Of a stretch of DNA of 64,000 nucleotides, positions 9,177 through 17,588 are shown in pieces. The number at the start of each line of letters is the position of its first letter. Within the stretch, counting starts at the first letter, position 1. The stretch comes from Rhizobium tropici CIAT 899 (GTDB lineage: Bacteria > Pseudomonadota > Alphaproteobacteria > Rhizobiales > Rhizobiaceae), in the NCBI RefSeq assembly GCF_000330885.1, contig NC_020062.1, forward strand, positions 628,374 to 692,373. The letters run 5' to 3'. The notes beneath the pieces were generated by a model, which saw only the letters and a list, made by a program, of their open reading frames with translations, was not told where the DNA came from and ran no database searches. A program made the position numbers and the translations under genes.

Positions 9177-9668
9177 CTATGCCACTTTCGAAACGCTGCT
9201 CATGGCGTATTTCTCGGCAGCGTCGAGAATGGCGGACACGATGTTCTGGTATCCCGTGCAACGGCAAAGATTGCCCTTGAGCTCCTGCCTGACGGTCGCC
9301 TCGTCCAGAGGGCCCTGGGCCTTCTCGATGATGTCGATCGCCGTGATGATCAGGCCGGGGGTGCAATAGCCGCATTGAAGCGCATGGTGGCGATGAAACG
9401 CCTCCTGCACGCGATGGAGCCTCTCCCCGTGCGCCACGCCCTCGATCGTGGTGATAGAACACCCGTTCGCGCCCGCGGCGAGGGATGTGCAAGACTTCAC
9501 GGTGTCGCCATCGATATTGACCACGCATGCTCCGCATTGGGTGGTGTCGCAGCCCACATGCGTTCCGGTCAGCCCGAGGTCTTCGCGAAGGAAGGTCACC
9601 AGCAGACGGTTGTCGTCGACGGTTTTCGTCACTTTCTTGCCGTTGACGACGGCTTCGATTCTGGTCAT
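9177..9668 (-). CDS. molybdenum hydroxylase, [2Fe-2S] small subunit
   Basis: A 163-residue protein with both clusters of this family. The plant-type ferredoxin cysteines are 40, 45, 48 and 60 (HVGCDTTQCGACVVN). The C-terminal four-helix cluster cysteines are 99, 102, 135 and 137 (CGYC and CRCTGY). It relays electrons from the molybdenum site to FAD. The open frame extends upstream into the CoxG gene, but ATG 9668 gives the normal length and follows a GGGAGGAG-like ribosome site. Confidence 0.93.
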   Translation of the reverse strand: MTRIEAVVNGKKVTKTVDDNRLLVTFLREDLGLTGTHVGCDTTQCGACVVNIDGDTVKSCTSLAAGANGCSITTIEGVAHGERLHRVQEAFHRHHALQCGYCTPGLIITAIDIIEKAQGPLDEATVRQELKGNLCRCTGYQNIVSAILDAAEKYAMSSVSKVA

Positions 9669-9691
9669 TTCGCTCCTCCCTGGGAATGCGT

Positions 9692-10138
9692 TCAGGCGCC
9701 GCGGGCGATCTCGGCGATGCGTTCGAAGAACTGGCCGGAGAGCTTTTTGGATGTGGATTCGATCAGCCTGCTCCCGAGCTGGGCCAGCTTGCCGCCGATG
9801 GCCGCGTCCACAGCGTAATGAATGGTGGTGCCGCCGTCCGTCTCTTCGAGCCGGACATTCGCTCCGCCTTTGGCGAACCCTGCGATACCGCCGCTTCCTT
9901 CGCCGGAAATTCGGTAACTTTCCGGGGCCTGCACATCCTGCAGCTTGACCCGGCCGTTGAACTTTGCCTTCACCGGACCGATCGCGATGGTCACGGTTGC
10001 CGCATAGCCCTCGTCGACCGCTTCGAGCGATTGGCATCCCGGGATCGCCTGGCGCAAAACGTCCGGGTCGTTGATGAGCGCCCAGACGGCCGCCCGCGGC
10101 TTTTCGACGAAGAAGTTGCCTTCGAGATTCATGTGCAT
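9692..10138 (-). CDS. CoxG-like SRPBCC protein
   Basis: This 148-residue protein belongs to the CoxG family with a START/SRPBCC fold. The features seen are the N-terminal EKPRAAVWALINDPDVLRQAIPGC and the C-terminal IGGKLAQLGSRLIESTSKKLSGQFFE. In CO dehydrogenase systems CoxG is proposed to help recruit or anchor the enzyme at the membrane. It is encoded between the large and small subunits, seven bases after the large subunit. ATG 10138 or the ATG two codons later could be the start. Confidence 0.88.
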   Translation of the reverse strand: MHMNLEGNFFVEKPRAAVWALINDPDVLRQAIPGCQSLEAVDEGYAATVTIAIGPVKAKFNGRVKLQDVQAPESYRISGEGSGGIAGFAKGGANVRLEETDGGTTIHYAVDAAIGGKLAQLGSRLIESTSKKLSGQFFERIAEIARGA

Positions 10139-10145
10139 TTCCTAT

Positions 10146-12476
10146 TCATTGGGTTTGGGTGTGGGCCGCATGGAGCGCATCCCATAGCTTTCCCGGTGTC
10201 ACGGGCATGTCGATGTCCAGCACGCCCGCCGGGCGAACCGCGTCCAGGACTGCGTTGACGATCGCCGCGGGGGTTCCGATCGTGCCGGACTCGCCGATGC
10301 CCTTCACACCCAGCGGATTGCTCTGGCTGGGTATTTCGATGAGTTTCGATCTGATCGTCGGCATGTGTTCGGCACGGGGAAGACAGTAGTCCATGAACGA
10401 GCCGCTGATGAGCTGACCCTCGTCGTCGTAGACGACTTCCTCGCAAAGCGCTTGCCCGAGGCCCTGGGCACAACCTCCATGGATTTGGCCTTCGCAGATC
10501 ATGGGGTTCAAAGCCTTGCCGACATCGTCCACCGAAAAGAACCGATCGATGGTCACGACACCCGTGTCCGGGTCGACCTCCAGTTCGACGACTTGGCTGC
10601 CGTTGGGGAAGTTCGGTTGAGCGCCTGGCTTTCCGGCAGAAGTGCCTTCGCCGTACAAGCCGAGCGAAAACCGCATGACCGGACCAGCCGGGAGATAGAA
10701 GAACTTCGCCACGTTCTGGATGGGCATGCTTTCGTTGGAATTCCGAACCTTGAAAAGTCCGTCTTCGAAATAAACGTTCGCCTCCTCGGCCTTGAGCAGC
10801 AAGGCCGCCATTTTCGACGCCTTGACGATGACATCGTCGACGGCCCGCTTGAGGGCGGTGCCCCCGAGCATGGAACTGCGAGCCGCGAATGTTCCGCGAC
10901 CAATCAGGACCTTATCGGTGTCACCCTGGACGAAGCGGATGTCCTTCTGGTCCATGGAGAGCCAATCGGCCACCATCTGCGTGAAGACGGTCGCGTGCCC
11001 TTGGCCATGGGAATGCGTGCCCGCTATGATGGTGAGGGTACCAGAAGGATCGAAACGCACTTCCATCCGCTCGTTCATCACGCCAGCGATCTCGATGTAG
11101 GACGTGATGGAGCGCCCCCTGAGCCGACCGCGTCTTGCGCTTTCCGTCTTGCGCGCCTCGTAGCCGATCCAGTCCGCGAGTTCGGCGCATTCATCGGCGA
11201 GCCGTTCGAATTCGCCGCTGTCATAGGTCAACCCTGCGGGGTTGGAATAAGGCATCTGGTCGGGTTTGACATAGTTGCGCCGGCGGAACTCACGAGGATC
11301 GATCCCGAGCTCGTAGGCGGCCTCGTCCATCAGGCGTTCGATCGCATAGGCCGCCTCTGGTCTTCCAGCGCCGCGATAGACCGACATCGGACAAATGTTG
11401 GTGAAGACTGCCTGCGTCTGCAAATCGACCGTCGGCACGTCATACGTGCCCGGTATGAGTTGCATCGAAAAGAAGAGCGGCGGCGTCGCAGTTCCCCAGA
11501 AATAGGCCCCCAGATTGTGGAACGCCCGGGCTCGGATGCCTAGAATCTTGCCGTCTGCGTCGAGAGCCAAATCCGCGTAGACTATCTGTCCCCGCCCCTG
11601 AGTGTCGGTCTGCATCGACTCCGAGCGTGTTGCGATCCATTTCACCGGACGCCGCACCCTGCGTGAGGCCCATAGAACAATGGCGTCTTCCGGATGGATG
11701 TGCGCCTTGAGGCCGAAGCCGCCGCCAACGTCTGGCGAGACAACCCTCAGCGTCGACTCGGGAATTTTCAACACGACGGAGGCCAGTACACGTCGAAATC
11801 CGTGAGGGTCCTGCGAACTTGTATAGAGAGTGAATGTATCGGTTCCGGTGTCGTAGTCTCCCAAACATCCCCTCGGCTCCAGCGACGCCGGTGTCACCCG
11901 GCCGCTCGCCAGCCGCCGGGATACAACGAGACTTGCCCGCTCGAACGACGCCGCAGTCTTTTCTGCATCACCGAATTTCAGATGCACGGAGAGGTTTCCT
12001 GTCTGGTTCTCCGGCCAGATGACAGGGGCTCCCTCCGCCAATGCGGCTTCAGCATCGACAACCGCAGCGAGGGGAGCGTATTCCACACACACGTGTTCCG
12101 CCGCGGCTCTGGCCTCATCGACCGTCTCGGCAATGACCACCGCAACGCGCTCGCCGACACAGCGGACGCGGTCGGCTACGAGTATGGGACGAAGTGTTGC
12201 GAAGCCTTTGGGGCCGCCCCAGACTTCAGGCATGAAGAAGGGTGGCACCGAGCCAAGACCGTCGGCAGCCACATCCGCTCCGGTCAGGACGGCGATCACT
12301 CCCGGCATCTCCGACGCCGCCGAAATGTCGATCGACAGAATGTCCGCATGTGCGTGGGGAGACAGTACCAACGCCGCATGACACTGCCGCGGCAGGGAAA
12401 AGTCATCGACGTACTTTCCCTCGCCAGTCAGAAAGCGGCGATCTTCGATCCGTAAGGCGGGTTTTCCTATCGTCAT
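10146..12476 (-). CDS. molybdenum hydroxylase large subunit, form II (CoxL-like)
   Basis: The 776-residue catalytic subunit binds the molybdopterin cytosine dinucleotide cofactor and would hydroxylate an aromatic or N-heterocyclic carbon with water as oxygen source. Family marks are SPDVGGGFGLKAHIHPED, the C-terminal GGCAQGLGQAL and the catalytic glutamate in VKGIGESGTIG. The active-site loop reads VYRGAGRPEAAY, which is the form II type. Genuine CO dehydrogenases (form I) have a loop with a cysteine, so CO is an unlikely substrate. No maturation gene such as coxD or coxF is seen nearby. Confidence 0.9.
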   Translation of the reverse strand: MTIGKPALRIEDRRFLTGEGKYVDDFSLPRQCHAALVLSPHAHADILSIDISAASEMPGVIAVLTGADVAADGLGSVPPFFMPEVWGGPKGFATLRPILVADRVRCVGERVAVVIAETVDEARAAAEHVCVEYAPLAAVVDAEAALAEGAPVIWPENQTGNLSVHLKFGDAEKTAASFERASLVVSRRLASGRVTPASLEPRGCLGDYDTGTDTFTLYTSSQDPHGFRRVLASVVLKIPESTLRVVSPDVGGGFGLKAHIHPEDAIVLWASRRVRRPVKWIATRSESMQTDTQGRGQIVYADLALDADGKILGIRARAFHNLGAYFWGTATPPLFFSMQLIPGTYDVPTVDLQTQAVFTNICPMSVYRGAGRPEAAYAIERLMDEAAYELGIDPREFRRRNYVKPDQMPYSNPAGLTYDSGEFERLADECAELADWIGYEARKTESARRGRLRGRSITSYIEIAGVMNERMEVRFDPSGTLTIIAGTHSHGQGHATVFTQMVADWLSMDQKDIRFVQGDTDKVLIGRGTFAARSSMLGGTALKRAVDDVIVKASKMAALLLKAEEANVYFEDGLFKVRNSNESMPIQNVAKFFYLPAGPVMRFSLGLYGEGTSAGKPGAQPNFPNGSQVVELEVDPDTGVVTIDRFFSVDDVGKALNPMICEGQIHGGCAQGLGQALCEEVVYDDEGQLISGSFMDYCLPRAEHMPTIRSKLIEIPSQSNPLGVKGIGESGTIGTPAAIVNAVLDAVRPAGVLDIDMPVTPGKLWDALHAAHTQTQ

Positions 12477-12503
12477 TTTGCTTCCTCCATCCTCCCAGAA
12501 CGA

Positions 12504-13280
12504 TCAGTTGTCGGCCAATACGGCGGCGAGCAGGCTGTTGACATGCGGTGCCGCCTCGAAGAGCGGGATGTGGGCCGCTCCGGGGATTGTCGTTACCGCG
12601 ACACCTCCCAGGGCGGCTGCGAGTGCTTCCGAGGCGGCGCGGGGCGTTGCCTCGTCGAATTCGCCGAGGGCGATCGTTACAGGCATTCGCAGGGCAGAGG
12701 CGTGCGCCCTGCAATCAGCATCGGCAAGGGCTTCGCATGAAGCGGCATAGCCCTCGTCCGGAGTCCGCGAGAGCATTGTCGCAAGTGCCCGCCCCCCCAC
12801 GGATTGCTGAAAGCCTGGGGTCGTCCATCTCGACAGAACCGCCTCCGCAATGGATGGCAGACCATCCTCGCGGCATTTTTTGGCGCGCTCGCGCCACATC
12901 GGCGGATTTAGGCTGACGAGATTCGAATCCAGGAGCGTGAGGGTCTTCACCCGATCCGGACGCCCGGCCGCGAACGCCTGGGCGACAAGGCCGCCGATCG
13001 AAATGCCGCAGACATGATAGCTATCCAGGTTCAAGGACGCGACGATCGCGTGGACATCGTCGGCCAGGGATTGAATCGAGACCGCGGACCGTGACACCTC
13101 ACTCAGTCCGTGCCCCCTCAAGTCGGGGCAAACAATGAAGTTGTCCGCGGACAGGGCCTGGACCTGCTTCTCCCAAACGCTGGCGCAAGTGCCCAGCGAA
13201 TGGATGAGTATCAGAGCAGGTTTGGCGGGATTGCCATGGGTTTCGGCGTGGAGGACGTGGTCCTCAAATTCCACGAACAT
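12504..13280 (-). CDS. alpha/beta hydrolase, 3-oxoadipate enol-lactonase-like
   Basis: A 258-residue PcaD-like hydrolase. The oxyanion loop is IHSLGTCASVW, the nucleophile Ser94 lies in GISIGG, the acid is in GEFDEATP (about residue 210) and the histidine is in PGAAHIPLFEA (about residue 237). Relatives open lactones or hydrolyse C-C or amide bonds after ring cleavage. The gene sits between the Mo-hydroxylase and the FAD monooxygenase, with a 2-base gap to the latter, so it probably acts on a ring-cleavage product. PcaD specificity itself is not proven. Confidence 0.8.
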   Translation of the reverse strand: MFVEFEDHVLHAETHGNPAKPALILIHSLGTCASVWEKQVQALSADNFIVCPDLRGHGLSEVSRSAVSIQSLADDVHAIVASLNLDSYHVCGISIGGLVAQAFAAGRPDRVKTLTLLDSNLVSLNPPMWRERAKKCREDGLPSIAEAVLSRWTTPGFQQSVGGRALATMLSRTPDEGYAASCEALADADCRAHASALRMPVTIALGEFDEATPRAASEALAAALGGVAVTTIPGAAHIPLFEAAPHVNSLLAAVLADN

Positions 13281-13282
13281 TC

Positions 13283-14407
13283 TCAGAATTCCTGGTTGAG
13301 TTGGACGAGCGCCTTCTCGACGACGGCGGTCTGTGCTTCCGGAGCCGCTTGCTCCCTTTCCAGCCGGCTGATTTCCAGCGAGGAATCCACCACCAGTTTG
13401 CAGCGCCCGTAGCGGCGCGACATGAATGCATCCAGCGCGGTTGCGACATCCGGAGCTTTCGAAACCTCCTGTGCCAATACGAGGCCGTCTTCGATCCCCA
13501 TGCCGGCGCCGGAGGCGAGTTGCGGTGTGGTGGCGTGTGCCGCGTCGCCGATCAATACGACATTGCCGTTGCTCCAGTTCCCGTCCACGAAAACCGTTTC
13601 GAGCGGCCGGCAGATGATGTTCGACGTCTCCTTCAAGGCCTGACGGACCTCGGCCAACACACCCCCGTAGCCCTCCATGAGGTCATGGAGGATCTGGTGC
13701 TGTCCTGCCTCGTCGCGGCGCAGCGGCTCCCGCTGTGCTTCTAGGTAGAACATGTACATCTGGTTCTTCGAGACCGGGTTCAAGCCTACCTTCGCGCGAC
13801 CACCGAGGAAGAAGGTACGCCGTCCGATCGACGGATGCCTTTCGGTCATCAGCCGCCAGCAGAGCTGTCCGGCGTAACGTGGGGCGGAGGTCTGCGGAAA
13901 CAGGCGTGTGCGCGTCTCCGAGTAAATGCCGTCGGCACCGACGATCAGATCGTATTCGGCGACTTTGCCGTTTCCGAAGCGAACTTGGCTCCTGGTCTTC
14001 CCGGAAACGATGCTTTCGACTTCCACGCCGAGGAGCGGCGCAACGCCGATCTTCTGCAGGCGGCGTTGCATGATGTGATGAAGAACCGGACGGAGGATGC
14101 CGCCAGCGCTCGGAATGCCACCGAGCGCCTCGTTCGTTGTATCCACGGTGAACAGGTGTTTGCCCTGCGCCGAGCAGATGTCGATGCCGTCGGCCGCATA
14201 GCCTTCCTCCAGCACCTCGTCGAGTATGCCCAGCCGCCCCATCGCTCGCAGCGTCGGCCCCGTAATCGTGATGCCCGCCCCGTAGACCTTCCACTGCGGA
14301 TCGCGCTCGCAGAGATCGACGGCGATCCCTCGGTCGCGCAGTGCGATCGAGGCGGCCATGCCGGCTATCCCCCCGCCCAAGACAAGGATTTTGATGTCTT
14401 TCAGCAT
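13283..14407 (-). CDS. FAD-dependent aromatic monooxygenase
   Basis: This 374-residue single-component flavoprotein monooxygenase has the dinucleotide motif GGGIAGMAASIAL at the start, the DG motif in LIVGADGIYSETR (about residue 155) and the GD motif in VVLIGDAAHATTPQLASGAG (about residue 290). Such enzymes use NAD(P)H and oxygen to hydroxylate phenols or hydroxypyridines, as in salicylate, 6-hydroxynicotinate or 2,6-dihydroxypyridine hydroxylases. Directly abutting LigB, it is expected to produce the dihydroxylated ring that LigAB opens. Confidence 0.87.
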   Translation of the reverse strand: MLKDIKILVLGGGIAGMAASIALRDRGIAVDLCERDPQWKVYGAGITITGPTLRAMGRLGILDEVLEEGYAADGIDICSAQGKHLFTVDTTNEALGGIPSAGGILRPVLHHIMQRRLQKIGVAPLLGVEVESIVSGKTRSQVRFGNGKVAEYDLIVGADGIYSETRTRLFPQTSAPRYAGQLCWRLMTERHPSIGRRTFFLGGRAKVGLNPVSKNQMYMFYLEAQREPLRRDEAGQHQILHDLMEGYGGVLAEVRQALKETSNIICRPLETVFVDGNWSNGNVVLIGDAAHATTPQLASGAGMGIEDGLVLAQEVSKAPDVATALDAFMSRRYGRCKLVVDSSLEISRLEREQAAPEAQTAVVEKALVQLNQEF

Positions 14408-15253
14408 TCAGGCCACCTTCACGTTTTCGCCGACGAAGTGACCGATTCCGATACCCGTGTACCAGTCGTTCACTGCCTTGTAGAAGGCGCGCTTAAACTG
14501 CAGGCCGGAGACTTCGGCCGTGCCCATCGCCGCCATCCACATCCGGATTTCTTCGGCACCGTTGCCCGCGGTATGGACGAAGTCAGTGGCATAGGCGATC
14601 ACCTTGTCAGGATCGCCCGCCTCGAGCAGCTGGAGGAGGTTCTCATCGAATTCCCGATTGACCATGCCCATGCGCGGCGTCGCTATATCGTGGCTGATGC
14701 CGCCTGTCGCCAGGATCGCGACGCGCTCGACGCCTTCGTATTCGCGGATCGCCTTGCCGAGGAACCGACCGAAATTGTAGCACCGACGCATCGTCGGCAT
14801 CGGCGGCTGGACGCAGTTGAAGAGAACCGGAACGATCGGCAGGTCGGGATCTAGGCCCGCCAGCTCGAGCGGCGTCAATGATCCGTGGTCGAGCACCATG
14901 TCCATGGAGAACGCCGGATCGAAGTCGGCTTGCAATGCGGCTTGCAGAAGGTACGAGCCGAAGGCCTGGTCTCCCTGGAACGTTCTGCGCTTTGCCTTGA
15001 GCCAGTGCTCGATCGGGCTCTCGTAGCTTTCGCCCGTCCCGATGCAGAGGGCAGGAAAGTTGTCGAGGAAGAAGTTGTGCAGATGGTCGTTCGAAAGAAC
15101 GATCAGGGCGTCGGGTTTACCGGACTCGAAGTCGCGACCCATGTCCTCGTAGGCCCCGAAGATTTCGTTGCGAAGTTCCGCCGGAATCCGGTCCGGGAAG
15201 TTGAGCATGACGGGCGTGTGGCTCGCCGTATAGATTCCGGTTATTTCAGCCAT
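14408..15253 (-). CDS. class III extradiol ring-cleavage dioxygenase, beta subunit (LigB-type)
   Basis: The 281-residue catalytic subunit resembles LigB of protocatechuate 4,5-dioxygenase. Candidate iron ligands are His12 (TASHTPVM), His57 or His59 (SNDHLHNFF) and a glutamate in GNGAEEIRMW (residues 234-235). His188 in ATGGISHDI matches the acid-base histidine, and LDHG is at 122-125. The enzyme cleaves an ortho- or para-dihydroxylated ring next to a hydroxyl group with oxygen. ATG 15253 lies within the end of ligA (13-base overlap), so the two subunits are translationally coupled. Substrate unknown. Confidence 0.88.
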   Translation of the reverse strand: MAEITGIYTASHTPVMLNFPDRIPAELRNEIFGAYEDMGRDFESGKPDALIVLSNDHLHNFFLDNFPALCIGTGESYESPIEHWLKAKRRTFQGDQAFGSYLLQAALQADFDPAFSMDMVLDHGSLTPLELAGLDPDLPIVPVLFNCVQPPMPTMRRCYNFGRFLGKAIREYEGVERVAILATGGISHDIATPRMGMVNREFDENLLQLLEAGDPDKVIAYATDFVHTAGNGAEEIRMWMAAMGTAEVSGLQFKRAFYKAVNDWYTGIGIGHFVGENVKVA

Positions 15254-15552
15254 TTGTCGTCTCCTTCTTTCATGAGGCTGCGCAGTGCGGCGAGCGAAAC
15301 GTCCTCGGGGATTTTCACGCCGATGCAATGCGCCCGCAGGAGATAGGGGTTGACGCCGGCTTCATAGAGCGCGGCCACATCGTTGCCGCTGATCTTCGCC
15401 TTCATCTCGGCGGTCAGCTTGTAGCGGGAGAGGTATTGGTCCTTGTCCTGATTGTAGGCTGCCAGGTCGTCGGGCTTGTGATGCAGCTCGAAGAGGACCT
15501 TGTCCAAAAGGTAGGCCTCCGTCGTCGGCATCATCAATCGCCAGTTGCTCAT
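15241..15552 (-). CDS. extradiol dioxygenase alpha subunit (LigA-type)
   Basis: A 103-residue small subunit with the LigA-like helical fold, including LTAEMKAKISGNDVAALYEAGVNPYLLRA in its middle; the GVNPYLL segment is a family signature. In protocatechuate 4,5-dioxygenase the alpha chain caps the active site of the beta chain and shapes its substrate pocket. The frame is open upstream, but ATG 15552 with an AAAGGAAAA ribosome site gives the usual length. It precedes and overlaps the LigB-type gene. Confidence 0.85.
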   Translation of the reverse strand: MSNWRLMMPTTEAYLLDKVLFELHHKPDDLAAYNQDKDQYLSRYKLTAEMKAKISGNDVAALYEAGVNPYLLRAHCIGVKIPEDVSLAALRSLMKEGDDKWLK

Positions 15553-15568
15553 GGTTTTTCCTTTCGTG

Positions 15569-16705
15569 TCATTGCAGGCGCTGTTCGATCCAGCGCACAA
15601 TGGTGGGAACCGTATGTGGCCCGAACCCCATGTGGCCGCCGGGAAAGAGGCGCACCGTCTTGGGGCTGCCATGCTCGAGAAGCAGGTGAATGTCCGCGAT
15701 GGGGCACTGCCTGTCGTCCTTGCCGTTTACAAGAAGCAGCGGCGCGGAGGGACGGTCGAGAATGCCCTGGTCGAGCAGGGACAGGATCCGGAAACCTTCG
15801 GCGTATTCCTCGTCGTTCGACGCGCCGAGCATCCGGCTGCGGGTTTCGACCAATTCCATGAGGTAGCTGTCGGGGTACCTGGACTGTTCGACCCAGTCGC
15901 GCTGGAACATATAGTGGACGCCGCCACCCCAGTTCACGGCACCGCGAAGCGCATCCGGAATGAGATGGGCGAGTTTCGTCGCCCAATGGCCGCCAAACGA
16001 TCGTCCGATAAGAACCAAGCGAGTGCCGTCGAGGTCCTCGTTCTGCCGAGCCCACTCGATGACCGGAAGAAACTGTTTCTCGCCATCGGCTTTGGCCTTG
16101 ATGGGCGACTCCCCGGTCCCAACGTTGTCCATGGCAATGGACGCGATGCCCGCTGCCGCCAGCTGTGAGGAGAGCTCGGTCATCTCCTCTTTCCAGGCAT
16201 CGACACCGCCCCACATAATGACGACAGGCGGCTTGGCGACATCAGTCGGCTTCCTCACATAGAAGCGCACGCGGTCACCATGAGTCCCTTCCTGAAAAGG
16301 AACCGTCACGGGTTCGATCGGTGGCTCGGCCAATCGGCCGAAATTGCCGTACGCCTCGAGCTCCAGTTCGTAGCTGGCCAACTTGTGGGGGTGGTTGGGA
16401 CACGGGAAGCGCCCGAGGAAAAAGAACCCATAGGCTTGATAGTAGGCGGCACGAGCGGCCTCGAGGTCGCCGCGCTCTTCGGCCAACCGACCGTTGGCGA
16501 GGAATTCCTTACCGGATGCGACCCACGATTTTGCCCAGTTCGCACCGTCGAGGCCTTCGAGCCGATCGATAGCCCTGATTGTCTCCGCCGGGTCGGTGAG
16601 ACCGAGGGGATGCACCCGCTTGCCAAGACGGTCCTTCATCCATGCCTTGGCGTTCTCAAGGCTCCTAGGCCCGCCGGGATCGGTTGTCACGTTCTGTACG
16701 TTCAT
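15569..16705 (-). CDS. FrsA-like alpha/beta hydrolase (C-C hydrolase candidate)
   Basis: The 378-residue protein has an N-terminal helical cap region (residues 15-125) and a C-terminal alpha/beta hydrolase core. The nucleophile is Ser236 in IGRSFGGHW, with an acid in NGKDDRQCP (about residue 320) and a histidine in PGGHMGFG (about residue 359). This layout fits the FrsA/DUF1100 esterases and 2,6-dihydroxypseudooxynicotine hydrolase, which breaks a C-C bond beside a dihydroxypyridine. Given the neighbouring ring-cleavage genes, a carbon-carbon or side-chain hydrolysis is likely. The exact bond is unknown. Confidence 0.78.
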   Translation of the reverse strand: MNVQNVTTDPGGPRSLENAKAWMKDRLGKRVHPLGLTDPAETIRAIDRLEGLDGANWAKSWVASGKEFLANGRLAEERGDLEAARAAYYQAYGFFFLGRFPCPNHPHKLASYELELEAYGNFGRLAEPPIEPVTVPFQEGTHGDRVRFYVRKPTDVAKPPVVIMWGGVDAWKEEMTELSSQLAAAGIASIAMDNVGTGESPIKAKADGEKQFLPVIEWARQNEDLDGTRLVLIGRSFGGHWATKLAHLIPDALRGAVNWGGGVHYMFQRDWVEQSRYPDSYLMELVETRSRMLGASNDEEYAEGFRILSLLDQGILDRPSAPLLLVNGKDDRQCPIADIHLLLEHGSPKTVRLFPGGHMGFGPHTVPTIVRWIEQRLQ

Positions 16706-16721
16706 TCCTTGAACTCCGAAT

Positions 16722-17588
16722 TCATTGCAGTCTGGAAAATGTTTCCCTCAAGCCATCGGCGGTCTCCAAGGGAAGGCTCAGCGAGGTGAGCGCCTTCGCC
16801 ACAACGGAGACGGAGGCGGCGTTCGAGGGAGCGATCGCGCCCGTCGGAAGATGGAGATTGTTCTCGAACCCGATCCGCGCGTTGCCGCCAAGGAGTGCGG
16901 AGGCCACGACGCAGGCAGCTTCATGTTGCCCGAAGGCGCAGACGCTCCAATGTGGCGCGTCATCGGTCCGTACGAATGGCAGAACGTCCGCCGGAATGGA
17001 GGTTTGGCTAGCGCTATAACGCCCGAGTACATACAGCAAGGGGACCTGATCGCTGACAAGGCCGCGCGACCGCATGTCGCGAAGAGCCTCCTGGTCAACC
17101 TGGTCATACAGGATGATCTGCGGTGTGACGCCTTCCCGCGACATCCACTCCATAAGCCTTGCGAAGGGTCTCTCGTCGCTCTCGTCGCGGACGATCTCCC
17201 GCAGCGCGATAGAGGCCGCTTCCGGCCTGACCGCGCGGACGGTCTCGATCATCTCTGATGGAGAATAGATGCCCAGGGATTCAGTGGTGATCTGCACCAC
17301 GAGTTCCCGACCGACTTGCCGTCTGATCGCGCTCGTCGCCTCGCGATAGGCCTCGGCGTCGAGCGAATGACGGCCTCGATCGTCCCGGACATGCACGTGG
17401 ATGAGACTGGCTCCCGCATCCCGGCACTCGGCGGCGCAGCGCGCCAACTCGTCTGCCGACAGCGGCAGGGCCGGGTGGTCGGCCTTGGTCTTCCGTCCGC
17501 CGTTTGGGGCAACGGAAACCATGACCCTACGCTGCTCTGAAGAGCCAGCCTCATCCCGTGAGGGTATGTCTTGGAAGGACATGGTCAT
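16722..17588 (-). CDS. beta-keto acid cleavage enzyme (BKACE, DUF849)
   Basis: This 288-residue enzyme resembles 3-keto-5-aminohexanoate cleavage enzyme. It has a TIM barrel with zinc-binding His64 and His66 in LIHVHVRDDRGRHSLD and the N-terminal VSVAPNGGRKT loop. BKACE enzymes combine a beta-keto acid with acetyl-CoA, giving acetoacetate plus a new acyl-CoA. That product fits the acetoacetyl-CoA synthetase at the end of the operon. The gene overlaps the SDR gene upstream by four bases. Confidence 0.88.
   Translation of the reverse strand: MTMSFQDIPSRDEAGSSEQRRVMVSVAPNGGRKTKADHPALPLSADELARCAAECRDAGASLIHVHVRDDRGRHSLDAEAYREATSAIRRQVGRELVVQITTESLGIYSPSEMIETVRAVRPEAASIALREIVRDESDERPFARLMEWMSREGVTPQIILYDQVDQEALRDMRSRGLVSDQVPLLYVLGRYSASQTSIPADVLPFVRTDDAPHWSVCAFGQHEAACVVASALLGGNARIGFENNLHLPTGAIAPSNAASVSVVAKALTSLSLPLETADGLRETFSRLQ

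Noticed and set aside
10365..11543. Plus-strand frame of 392 codons within the Mo-hydroxylase large subunit
   Set aside because: Antisense shadow of a conserved enzyme, no motif of its own.
8355..12476. True aerobic CO dehydrogenase
   Set aside because: The active-site loop is form II type without the cysteine, and the context is ring catabolism.
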